Shown here: in pieces, positions 36,980 to 44,010 of the stretch | Layout: every line of letters starts with the position of its first letter | How positions within the stretch are numbered: position 1 is the first letter of the stretch | Source of the DNA: Clostridia bacterium | GTDB lineage: Bacteria > Bacillota > Clostridia > Oscillospirales > Acutalibacteraceae | Assembly (NCBI GenBank): GCA_017443405.1 | Contig: JAFRXS010000150.1 | Location: forward strand, 1 to 64,000 | Length of the DNA stretch: 64,000 bases | Direction: 5' to 3' | Position numbers and translations under genes: made by a program | The notes under the pieces: model-generated | The model's database searches: none | What the model was told of the DNA's origin: nothing | The model's input: only the letters and a program-made list of their open reading frames with translations

Positions 36980-37711
36980 ATGAAAGCTGTAAAATACAAG
37001 GTGCTGCGCAACGACCCGGTCGCCGACGGGGTCTACGACCTCGTTCTGTCGGGCGATACGTCCGCGTTCACGGCTCCGGGGCAGTTTTTGAATATCACGG
37101 TGGACGGGCTTTATCTGCGCCGTCCGTTTTCCGTTTGCTCCTACGGCGGCGACGCCGTGAGGGTGCTTTACAAGGTCGTAGGCGAGGGCACGAAAAAAAT
37201 GACCGCTCTGCGCCCCGGCGACGCGGTCGACGCCCTGACGGGCCTGGGCAACGGCTTTGACGCCGGCAGGGCGGGGGAGTCGCCCGTCCTTATCGGCGGC
37301 GGAATAGGAACTCCGCCCGTTTACAGCCTTGCGCGCGAGCTCGTCAAAAGGGGAGTCAGACCGGCGGTATACCTCGGCTTCAACAGCTCGGCGGACGTCG
37401 TCCTTGCCGCCGAGTTCGTCGAGATGGGCGTTGTCCCCGTCGTCGCGACGGCGGACGGCTCGCTCGGAGAAAAGGGCTTCGTGACGGACGTTATCGACCC
37501 TGCGGCGGGCAGTTATTATTACGCCTGCGGTCCCGTCCCCATGCTCAAAGCCGTCGTTTCGCTCATGAGGATACCCGGAGAGGTCAGTCTTGAGGAGCGT
37601 ATGGGCTGCGGATTCGGCGTCTGCGAGGGCTGCGCGGTCAGGACGACTCGCGGCATCCTGCGCGTCTGCGCCGACGGTCCCGTTTTTAAGGCGGAGGAAG
37701 TGATATGGTGA
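36980..37711 (+). CDS. pyrK: Dihydroorotate dehydrogenase electron-transfer subunit
   Basis: This 243-residue ferredoxin-reductase-like protein has an FAD-binding half with LYLRRPFSVCSYGG, an NAD-binding half with LIGGGIGTPPVYSLA, and a C-terminal [2Fe-2S] site MGCGFGVCEGCAVRTTRG...C. It passes electrons from dihydroorotate to NAD+ in the PyrD-PyrK complex of class 1B. The gene overlaps pyrD by 7 bases and is 19 bases after mnmE, so translation is coupled to pyrD. Confidence 0.94.
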   Translation: MKAVKYKVLRNDPVADGVYDLVLSGDTSAFTAPGQFLNITVDGLYLRRPFSVCSYGGDAVRVLYKVVGEGTKKMTALRPGDAVDALTGLGNGFDAGRAGESPVLIGGGIGTPPVYSLARELVKRGVRPAVYLGFNSSADVVLAAEFVEMGVVPVVATADGSLGEKGFVTDVIDPAAGSYYYACGPVPMLKAVVSLMRIPGEVSLEERMGCGFGVCEGCAVRTTRGILRVCADGPVFKAEEVIW

Positions 37712-38619
37712 ACACCGGAGTAATGCTTTGCGGCGTCAGGCTCGACAATCCGATAATCGCTGCGAGCGGCTGTTTCGGCTACGGCGAGGAGTTTTCACGG
37801 CTCTACGACCTCGATGTCCTCGGCAGCTTCTCGTTCAAGGGCACCACGGTCGCCCCGCGCGACGGCAATCCCGCGCCGCGCATAGCCGACGCGCCGGACG
37901 GCATGATAAATTCCGTCGGGCTGCAGAATCCCGGCTCGCAGGCGGTCAGAGACGAGCTGCTGCCGAAGATGGCGGGCTATTTTCATAAACCGGTCATGGC
38001 TAATATCTGCGGCTCGTCGGTCGGGGATTACGCCGCTCTCGCCGAGATATTCGGCGTTCAGGAGCAGGTGGGCTGGCTCGAGGTCAACATAAGCTGCCCC
38101 AACGTGAAATGCGGCGGGATGTCCTTCGGCGCGGACCCGGCTGCAGCGGCGGCGGTCACTAAAGCCTGCCGCGAAAAGACGGATAAGCCGATCATTATGA
38201 AGCTCACCCCAAACGCCGGCAGCGTGACGGACGTCGCGAAGGCCTGCGAGGCTGCGGGCGCGGACGCTTTGAGCCTTATCAACACCGTGCAGGCCATGCG
38301 CATAGACCTGCGCCGCCGCGCGCCGGTGCTCGCCAACGTCAAGGGCGGTCTGTCGGGCCCCGCGGTGCTGCCGATAGCCCTCAGGTGCGTCTGGGACGTG
38401 TACGAAAGCGTCAAGATCCCGCTCGTGGGCATGGGCGGCGTGTCTACCCCTGCTGACGTGATTGAGATGATGCTCGCGGGCGCGACGGCGGTCGAGGTCG
38501 GCGCGGCGAATCTGGTCGATCCGTTCGCCTGTCCGAAGATAATAGACGGCCTGCCCGCGAAGATGGAAGAGCTCGGCATAAACAGCCTGTCCGATATCGT
38601 CGGGGCGGCTCACGGCTGA
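37705..38619 (+). CDS. pyrD: Dihydroorotate dehydrogenase, class 1B catalytic subunit
   Basis: This 304-residue FMN-binding TIM barrel has the catalytic Cys in EVNISCPNVKCGG, an FMN-site segment GSFSFKGTTVAPRDGNP, and GMGGVSTPADVIEMMLAGATAVEVG for phosphate binding. It oxidises dihydroorotate to orotate in pyrimidine synthesis, and class 1B is implied by the Cys base and the pyrK partner. GGAGGAAG lies just upstream of the ATG, inside pyrK. No other pyr genes are in the window. Confidence 0.95.
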   Translation: MVNTGVMLCGVRLDNPIIAASGCFGYGEEFSRLYDLDVLGSFSFKGTTVAPRDGNPAPRIADAPDGMINSVGLQNPGSQAVRDELLPKMAGYFHKPVMANICGSSVGDYAALAEIFGVQEQVGWLEVNISCPNVKCGGMSFGADPAAAAAVTKACREKTDKPIIMKLTPNAGSVTDVAKACEAAGADALSLINTVQAMRIDLRRRAPVLANVKGGLSGPAVLPIALRCVWDVYESVKIPLVGMGGVSTPADVIEMMLAGATAVEVGAANLVDPFACPKIIDGLPAKMEELGINSLSDIVGAAHG

Positions 38620-38635
38620 AAGGCGGCGGTATATT

Positions 38636-39901
38636 ATGGATCTTCAGAAGCTTGCGAAAGAAATGGCGTCCTGCCCCTGCGGCAGAGAGCATAAGATAGG
38701 TATCGACGCCGTCGGCTGCGCCCCGGGGCTCGTTTCGGACGCGGGGAGCATACTGTCCTCGCTCGATTTTCCGCGCAGAGTACTGCTCGTCGCGGATGAG
38801 AACACCCTCTCCGCCGCCCGCGGCGTGAGGGAGAGCCTGACGGATGCCGGCTTCATCCTGACCGAAAAGATTTATCCCGACCTGCGGCACGCCGATATCG
38901 AACGCGTCAACGAGATACGCGGGCTCTGCGGCGACGTCTGGGGCGTGATATCCGTCGGCACCGGCTCGCTCAACGATATATGCCGCTACGCCTCGGCGCT
39001 CGAGAACAAGGACTTCGCGATATTCGCGACCGCGCCGTCGATGGACGGCTTTGCGTCCGACACCGCCCCGATCACAGAGGGCGGCTTCAAGACCTCACGG
39101 GTCGCCAAGCAGCCGCGCATACTGCTTGCCGACAGCAACGTGCTGGCGGACGCTCCGGCGATCCTCAAGGGCGCGGGATTCGGCGATATGATGGCGAAAT
39201 ACATCGGTCTCGCGGATTGGCGCGTGTCCGCGCTGTATTCCGGCGAGTACTACTGCGAAAGGGTCGCCGCCGTCACGCGGGGAGCAGCCGACGCCTGCCT
39301 GCGCGACGCGGCGCTCGTTCAGAAAAGGAGCCCCGAAGCGGCGGGCAGGATATTCGAGTCGCTCATTATGACCGGGCTCGCGATGGGCTTTACCCGCAAT
39401 TCGCGTCCGGCGTCCGGCGCGGAGCATATGTTCTCGCATTTCTGGGAGATGAAAAAGAGCCTGCGCGGCGAGCAGAGCGATTTTCACGGCAGGCAGGTCG
39501 CCGTCGCGACCGTCATGTGCGCGAAGATATATAACGAGCTTGCCGGACTCCCCGCTGTATCCTTCAAAAAGGACGTTTTCGACGCCGCGGGCGTCCGCGC
39601 CGCCTACGGCGAGGATCTTTACGCCGACGTCCTGGCGATGAACGAGCCCGACATGATAACGGACGCGCTCGACACGGAAGCGATGGGGCGCGGCTGGGCG
39701 GAGGTCCGCAGGATAATCAGAGAGGAGATACCCGCGACGGACGTTCTTGTGAACGCAATGAAGACCGCAGGCGCGCCGGTCGGACCGTCGGAGATCGGCG
39801 TATCCGACGGGGAAGCGGAGCTTGCTCTGCGCTACTCGCCTTATATGCGCAGGAGGCTGACGCTGCTGCGGCTTATGCCGATGATGAGCGGGGTAAAGTA
39901 A
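38636..39901 (+). CDS. sn-Glycerol-1-phosphate dehydrogenase (AraM/EgsA-like)
   Basis: This 421-residue iron-dependent alcohol dehydrogenase fold protein has ASCPCGREHKIGID near the start, the NAD(P)-site SVGTGSLNDICRY, ATAPSMDGFAS, and metal-binding segments GAGFGDMMAKYIGLADW and SGAEHMFSHFWEM. The closest family is AraM/glycerol-1-phosphate dehydrogenase, which reduces DHAP to sn-glycerol-1-phosphate, the archaeal lipid enantiomer; in Bacillus it supplies heptaprenylglyceryl phosphate. It could instead act on a related polyol phosphate. It begins 17 bases after pyrD and appears to end the operon; no terminator is visible. Confidence 0.82.
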   Translation: MDLQKLAKEMASCPCGREHKIGIDAVGCAPGLVSDAGSILSSLDFPRRVLLVADENTLSAARGVRESLTDAGFILTEKIYPDLRHADIERVNEIRGLCGDVWGVISVGTGSLNDICRYASALENKDFAIFATAPSMDGFASDTAPITEGGFKTSRVAKQPRILLADSNVLADAPAILKGAGFGDMMAKYIGLADWRVSALYSGEYYCERVAAVTRGAADACLRDAALVQKRSPEAAGRIFESLIMTGLAMGFTRNSRPASGAEHMFSHFWEMKKSLRGEQSDFHGRQVAVATVMCAKIYNELAGLPAVSFKKDVFDAAGVRAAYGEDLYADVLAMNEPDMITDALDTEAMGRGWAEVRRIIREEIPATDVLVNAMKTAGAPVGPSEIGVSDGEAELALRYSPYMRRRLTLLRLMPMMSGVK

Positions 39902-39929
39902 AAACTAACAAATTTTTATAGTTATTCTA

Positions 39930-39959
39930 TTGAAATATAGTTTCGGTTTGTGCTATAAT
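39930..39959 (+). promoter_or_regulatory. Promoter of the first mini-dockerin gene
   Basis: TTGAAA (39930-39935) and a perfect TATAAT (39954-39959) are separated by 18 bases. They lie about 50 bases before the ATG at 40010. The element is nearly the same as the promoter of the next gene (40642-40671). Confidence 0.78.
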
Positions 39960-40009
39960 ACAAAACACAGTAGAATTTTCTCAGTTTTTACGTTTCGGAG
40001 GTCATGAAA

Positions 40010-40486
40010 ATGAAGAAGATATACAGGTCTCTGGCTGTCGTTATCGCCGTAATGCTCGCGGCGGTCCTTTGCTGGAACATCGCGCTCGCCGTCGACTATA
40101 ACGTCATGGGCGACGCGGACGGCAGCGGCAAAGTCGACGCGACCGACGCCCGCATCATCCTCAGGCTCGCGGCGAAACTCCAGGACGCCGAGTCCGCCGC
40201 CCAGACTCTCGTCTGCGACGTTGACGGCAGCGGCAAAGTCGACGCGACCGACGCCAGGCTCGTTCTGCGCGTCGCCGCCAAGCTCGACAATGAGTTCCCG
40301 GCGACCCTTCCCGACACTCCCGCCGTCACCGATCCGACCGGTGAGCCGACCAGTGAGACCGGCGCGCAGCCCGTAAAGCCCGTCGATCCCAAGACGGACG
40401 ATCCCGCGTCCGTCGAGACCACGACAGGCTCCGGCGTCATCTTCACCGACACTCCCGCCGAAGACCCCACCTACAACGTAGGCTGA
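40010..40486 (+). CDS. Small secreted dockerin protein 1
   Basis: This 158-residue protein has a signal peptide (residues 1 to about 27, MKKIYRSLAVV...ALA) followed at once by a type I dockerin (about 32-88) with loops DADGSGKVDATDAR and DVDGSGKVDATDAR. The rest is a Thr/Pro/Asp-rich tail ending in an ETTTGSGVIFTD motif. There is no catalytic or binding module, so the dockerin is essentially the whole protein. I chose the ATG at 40010 because GGAGG (39997-40001) is 8 bases upstream; the in-frame ATG at 40004 is too close. It has its own promoter and terminator. It is a paralogue of the next gene. The function may be to occupy or bridge cohesins, but that is conjecture. Confidence 0.85.
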   Translation: MKKIYRSLAVVIAVMLAAVLCWNIALAVDYNVMGDADGSGKVDATDARIILRLAAKLQDAESAAQTLVCDVDGSGKVDATDARLVLRVAAKLDNEFPATLPDTPAVTDPTGEPTSETGAQPVKPVDPKTDDPASVETTTGSGVIFTDTPAEDPTYNVG

Positions 40487-40501
40487 TCTTATAAGACGCT
40501 T

Positions 40502-40531
40502 CGCCTCCCGCTCATCCGGGAGGCGTTTTTT
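40502..40531 (+). terminator. Terminator after mini-dockerin gene 1
   Basis: CGCCTCCCG and CGGGAGGCG form a perfect 9-bp stem with a 6-base loop, followed by TTTTTT. It isolates the first mini-dockerin gene from the second. Confidence 0.87.
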
Positions 40532-40641
40532 GACTCCGGCAAAGCGGTCCGGACGGGATAAAATTTCTTAAAACAGGAAACAACAATCTGCATTATCCGG
40601 CAAACAGAAACAGAATTCGCCGTTTTGCCGCCCGAAGTCTA

Positions 40642-40671
40642 TTGAAAACGTGTTTGATTATATGTTATAAT
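40642..40671 (+). promoter_or_regulatory. Promoter of the second mini-dockerin gene
   Basis: TTGAAA (40642-40647), 18-base spacer and TATAAT (40666-40671): the same boxes and spacing as at 39930-39959. About 95 bases of leader follow, containing a CCGG-rich inverted repeat near 40720-40740. Confidence 0.78.
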
Positions 40672-40767
40672 AGCTTTTGCAGTTTTCTTCATTTTCCGTC
40701 ATTCCGTATTCCGCGCCGTCCGGTGACCGGCCGGTCCGGAAAAGAAAACATTTTGAGGTTTATGATT

Positions 40768-41544
40768 ATGAGAAAGAGTTTCAGATTAGCCGCCCTGATC
40801 GTCGGCGCCGCGTTCATCGTCGCGGTTTGCTGCTCGATGGCGTTCTCTCTCGATTTCGGCAGACTGGGCGACGCGGACGGCGACGGCAACGTCAACGCGA
40901 CCGACGCGCGCATAGTCTTAAGGATCGCCGCCAAGCTCCAGCAGCCCGAGTCCGACGCGCAGTATACCGTTTGCGACGTGGATGGCAGCGGCAAGGTAGA
41001 CGCGACCGACGCGAGGCTCGTTCTTCGCGTCGCCGCCAAGCTCGACGACGGTTTCCCCTACGTCCTTCCGACCACTACCGACGAGGAGCAGCCCGCCACC
41101 GCCGGCCCTGGCGATGACGTCACCACCGTCGCGCCCTCTCAGACCGATACCACGGCTGCCGTCCCGAGCGATCCCACGACCGGCAACGATACGACCGCGC
41201 CCGGACCGGACGGCACGACCTCCGCTGTGATCACTACGACGCAGCCTCCCGTTACCGAGCCCACGACCGTTCCGCCGGCCGTTACCACTCAGCCGACGAC
41301 CGAGCCCACCACTGTTCCGGTCACGCCGCCCGTCACCGAACCTACGACGGAGCCCACCACCGAGCCGGTCACGCCGCCCGTCACCGTGCCTACGACGGAA
41401 CCCACCACCGAGCCGGTCACGCCGCCCGTCACCGTGCCTACAACGGAACCCACCACGCGCGAACACGTCAAGACCACCGCGCCCAAGCTCCCCGATCCTC
41501 CCATTCATGAAACGACCACCGGCAAGATCATATTCACGGGTTAA
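40768..41544 (+). CDS. Small secreted dockerin protein 2 with long Thr/Pro tail
   Basis: This 258-residue protein has a signal peptide (residues 1 to about 27), a dockerin (about 33-90; loops DADGDGNVNATDAR and DVDGSGKVDATDAR), then about 165 residues of Thr/Pro/Val/Glu-rich tail ending ETTTGKIIFTG, which echoes the end of the preceding protein. The start at 40768 has GAGG 9 bases upstream. An upstream in-frame extension to 40642 overlaps the promoter and is rejected. The tail contains a 48-nt tandem repeat. No enzymatic domain is present. It is followed 11 bases later by a membrane-protein gene, so read-through into that pair is likely. Confidence 0.84.
   Translation: MRKSFRLAALIVGAAFIVAVCCSMAFSLDFGRLGDADGDGNVNATDARIVLRIAAKLQQPESDAQYTVCDVDGSGKVDATDARLVLRVAAKLDDGFPYVLPTTTDEEQPATAGPGDDVTTVAPSQTDTTAAVPSDPTTGNDTTAPGPDGTTSAVITTTQPPVTEPTTVPPAVTTQPTTEPTTVPVTPPVTEPTTEPTTEPVTPPVTVPTTEPTTEPVTPPVTVPTTEPTTREHVKTTAPKLPDPPIHETTTGKIIFTG
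41320..41463 (+). repeat. 48-nt tandem repeat, three copies, in the dockerin-2 tail
   Basis: Three in-frame 48-base units (41320-41367, 41368-41415, 41416-41463) encode VTPPVT(E/V)PTTEPTTEP-type 16-residue blocks. They differ at only a few bases, so copy number is likely variable by slippage or recombination. Confidence 0.82.
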
Positions 41545-41555
41545 GCCTTAAGAAA

Positions 41556-42884
41556 ATGTCTTCGGTCAAAGGATCTAAAGCAAAAGACTCCGCTGTGCCT
41601 GCCGGGCCCAAAGGTTTTCTCGGCAGGCACCGTGTTTTTTTCGTCATCTTCGCCGGTATAGTCCTTTATCAGGTGTTCATCGTCGGCGGAGGGCAGCGCT
41701 GGAGCGTAGGGGAGATACCATATTCCCTGCTCGCCTCCGATTTCAGCGTCGGTTTTATCGACAAAGTGCTTCCCGGCGCTCTGTTCCATTTGTTTTTCAA
41801 GGAAACGAATGAGACGAACATGGTCATATTTTCAGGCGTACTGCTCGTTTTGTTCTGGGCGGCGCTTTCTTTTGTGCTCGAAAAATTCTATCTCTCCGCC
41901 GAAAAGCGCGACCGCGGCATATACGCCGCGCTGATCTTCTTTTCCGTCACCGGCTCGACGACGATCGCCGGTTATCTTCTCAATCTCGGCTGGATAGAAT
42001 CGTTCTGGATATTCACGGTGCCGCTGTTCTTCCTCTGCCTGCGCAGCGCCCGAACGGTCCCGCTGACGCTGCTGCTCTGCGTTTTCGCGCTTACGGCGCA
42101 CAGCAGCGCCATAGTATGCTACGTTCCGTTCTTCTGCATCCTGCTGCTCTACCGCTTCTCGGTCGAAACAGACAAGAGAGCGAAGAAGATCATCCTCGCG
42201 ACGTTCGCCGTCTGCGTCGTCGCGTCTATTGGGTTGTTCTTTTATTTCCAATCGTATGCTCCCAAACATCTCTCCGTGACTTATGAAGAATACCGCGCGA
42301 CGCTCGAAGCGAGGGGCGTGACGGATTTTCAGTATCCCGACTTTTATATATACGGCAAGAGTGATAACTGGGGCGACTATATAACGGGGGAACTGCCGGA
42401 GGAATATAAGATCGCGATCGAAGAAAAGAACGCTGCAGCAGAAAGCGGGAATTTTATTGCGGTACTGTGGTATCAGGCAAAAATGATCCGGATAACGCGC
42501 CCCGTCAGGTTATGGATAGAGCTGGCGATGTCCACCGCTGTTGCTCTTCCCGTTATCATTTTTCTTTTCATTTACTATTTAAGGTGTGCGGCGGACAGAT
42601 CGTCTGCGAGTCTCGGTCGTTTTATCGGCTTCTGCGTTCCCGCCCTGTTTCTGCTGATAATGATCGTCGGCTGCTGCATGTCGTTCGATCTCTGCAAATG
42701 GCTCAGTCACGCCTACGTCATATCGCTCGCGTTCTTCATGTATATGCTTTACCGCGAAAAAGACGCCGCCGCGGCGTACGCGCGCGGAGTGATTTCTCGA
42801 ATACCGGCGCCCCTCGCCGCCGTTTACGGCGTGATCTACGCCGGCGTCGTTATGCCGTTCTTTACTTTGGGGGCGATGAAATGA
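41556..42884 (+). CDS. Polytopic membrane protein of unknown function
   Basis: This 442-residue protein has about 10-11 hydrophobic segments: first near residues 28-45, then 87-105, 125-150 and so on. A large hydrophilic loop (residues about 230-310, rich in Tyr/Glu/Asp) separates the halves and is probably extracytoplasmic. I recognise no family. The overall layout recalls polytopic membrane proteins with one big external loop, such as glycan polymerases or glycosyltransferase-C-like proteins, but no catalytic motif supports that. It overlaps the next membrane-protein gene by 4 bases (ATGA), suggesting a two-subunit membrane unit. Its neighbours are two dockerin proteins and the giant surface protein. 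Confidence 0.75.
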   Translation: MSSVKGSKAKDSAVPAGPKGFLGRHRVFFVIFAGIVLYQVFIVGGGQRWSVGEIPYSLLASDFSVGFIDKVLPGALFHLFFKETNETNMVIFSGVLLVLFWAALSFVLEKFYLSAEKRDRGIYAALIFFSVTGSTTIAGYLLNLGWIESFWIFTVPLFFLCLRSARTVPLTLLLCVFALTAHSSAIVCYVPFFCILLLYRFSVETDKRAKKIILATFAVCVVASIGLFFYFQSYAPKHLSVTYEEYRATLEARGVTDFQYPDFYIYGKSDNWGDYITGELPEEYKIAIEEKNAAAESGNFIAVLWYQAKMIRITRPVRLWIELAMSTAVALPVIIFLFIYYLRCAADRSSASLGRFIGFCVPALFLLIMIVGCCMSFDLCKWLSHAYVISLAFFMYMLYREKDAAAAYARGVISRIPAPLAAVYGVIYAGVVMPFFTLGAMK

Positions 42885-43630
42885 CTATAAGGAAGCGAGA
42901 CGTCATCGCCGCTTTAGCTGCTGTTCTTCTCTCGGCTGCCGCGTCCTTCGTCTGGCTGAACCGGACGGGCATAAGATACGCCGACGAGGTCAATTATCCG
43001 GTCTCTTTCGCGTTTTTCGCGCTTGCCGCGGCGGTGACGCTGCTGCCGAAGCGGTATATCTATCTGCCTGTCGCCGCCGCCGGAGCGGTCGCGCTGTGTT
43101 ATTGGTCGCGCCCCGTGCTTATCTGCCACGTTCCCGCGCTCTGTCTTATCCTTTTATATAAGGCGGCGGTCAGCGAGAACCGCGACAGGGCGGCGTCGAG
43201 AGACCTTTATTTCTGCCTGATGACGATACTGTACTGTATAATGTGCGGCGTTTCGTTCGTGACGTGCGTGAACCTTGCCTCGATAAACGACGTTTGGGCG
43301 AATTACGGCGCGGCGGACTTTTTCGACCGGGACTTTTACGCCGTCGCCGCCCTGTATCTCGTCATGACTGCCCTGTCGTTTTTCGGGAAGCCGGAGAAAA
43401 AAACCGCTTCGCGTAAAGCCAAGATGAAAACGGGCGAGACCGTTCACGCCGTCGGCAAGCTTCGGGTGTTTTCCGCCGTATCATTCCTCTGCCTTCCCGC
43501 GAATATGATATATCCGCAGATATATATCAATACCGAGCATTCGATAACACTTCCGCTGATGCTCGTTTTCGCGGTCTTCATCCTGTATAAAAATCCTTTT
43601 CTTCGCGGTCGGTTTATGATAGACGGCTGA
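42881..43630 (+). CDS. Second membrane protein of unknown function
   Basis: This 249-residue protein starts MTIRKRDVIAALAAVLL with about 7-8 hydrophobic segments and a basic cytoplasmic stretch around residues 168-182 (KKTASRKAKMK). It resembles the second half of the preceding protein in style (alternating short segments, PVLICHVPALCLILLYK versus IVCYVPFFCILLLYR). The two may be divergent paralogues or parts of one complex. The start overlaps the upstream stop (ATGA). No known family was recognised. A terminator follows the gene. Confidence 0.7.
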   Translation: MTIRKRDVIAALAAVLLSAAASFVWLNRTGIRYADEVNYPVSFAFFALAAAVTLLPKRYIYLPVAAAGAVALCYWSRPVLICHVPALCLILLYKAAVSENRDRAASRDLYFCLMTILYCIMCGVSFVTCVNLASINDVWANYGAADFFDRDFYAVAALYLVMTALSFFGKPEKKTASRKAKMKTGETVHAVGKLRVFSAVSFLCLPANMIYPQIYINTEHSITLPLMLVFAVFILYKNPFLRGRFMIDG

Positions 43631-43672
43631 AAAACTCACGTTTTAAATGCCCCTCTGATAAAACACGTTTAT

Positions 43673-43697
43673 CCCGCCCTTGTCGGCGGGGATTTTT
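43673..43697 (+). terminator. Terminator after the membrane-protein pair
   Basis: CCCGCC (43673-43678) and GGCGGG (43685-43690) form a 6-bp GC stem with a CTTGTC loop, followed by GATTTTT and a further T-rich stretch. It ends the dockerin-2/membrane-protein transcript before the giant gene's promoter. Confidence 0.75.
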
Positions 43698-43813
43698 CAT
43701 TTTTGCCGTGTTTTTATCGCTTTACACCGAAAAAGAATTATTCCCGAATTTTGTCACACGTGTTGCGTAGGGGTAAATAATTGTTACCTTTGGGCGATAT
43801 TTGAAAAAAAGGA

Positions 43814-43843
43814 TTGACATTTGTTGATTTTTAGTGGTATATT
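43814..43843 (+). promoter_or_regulatory. Strong promoter of the giant surface-protein gene
   Basis: A perfect TTGACA (43814-43819), an 18-base spacer and TATATT (43838-43843) sit in an AT-rich stretch. This is the best -35 match noticed in the window. Transcription would start near 43850, leaving a leader of about 160 bases. Confidence 0.8.
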
Positions 43844-43849
43844 ACAAAT

Positions 43850-44010
43850 GTAGAATAATCTCATATTATAGCTTATTCTGGATTTTTGCCCTCTGCGGGA
43901 CAGAGGGCGCGAAGCCGGTAAATACGTCGACAAGACGATGATTTATATATAAGGTAAGTAAACTCAGAGCGCGTCCTTTCGGGCGACTACCTCTATAAGG
44001 AGAAGCAGTT
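43850..44010 (+). other. Structured 5' leader of the giant gene
   Basis: The leader contains a perfect 8-bp hairpin GCCCTCTG/CAGAGGGC (43888-43908, loop CGGGA), a 4-bp hairpin CGTC/GACG (43925-43937), a palindromic TTATATATAA, a 5-bp hairpin with TTTC loop (43972-43985) and the ribosome site AAGGAG 8 bases before the ATG. The hairpin followed by GCGAAGCCGG recalls pieces of known riboswitches but fits none I can name. It could be a stability element or an uncharacterised regulatory RNA. Confidence 0.5.

Noticed and set aside
40010..40090. Lipobox in the mini-dockerin proteins or in the giant protein
   Set aside because: The cysteines in their signal peptides are preceded by Leu, Val or Cys and not by Gly, Ala or Ser, so cleavage by signal peptidase I is more likely than lipidation.
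40642..40767. N-terminal extension of the second mini-dockerin protein from 40642
   Set aside because: The extension would start within the -35 box of a strong promoter and would place 42 residues ahead of a clear signal peptide.
43880..44010. Possible c-di-GMP-I (GEMM) riboswitch in the giant gene's leader
   Set aside because: The stretch GCGCGAAGCCGG after a hairpin resembles the GACGCAAAGCC part of GEMM, but the preceding GGGCAAACC segment and the second stem are missing.
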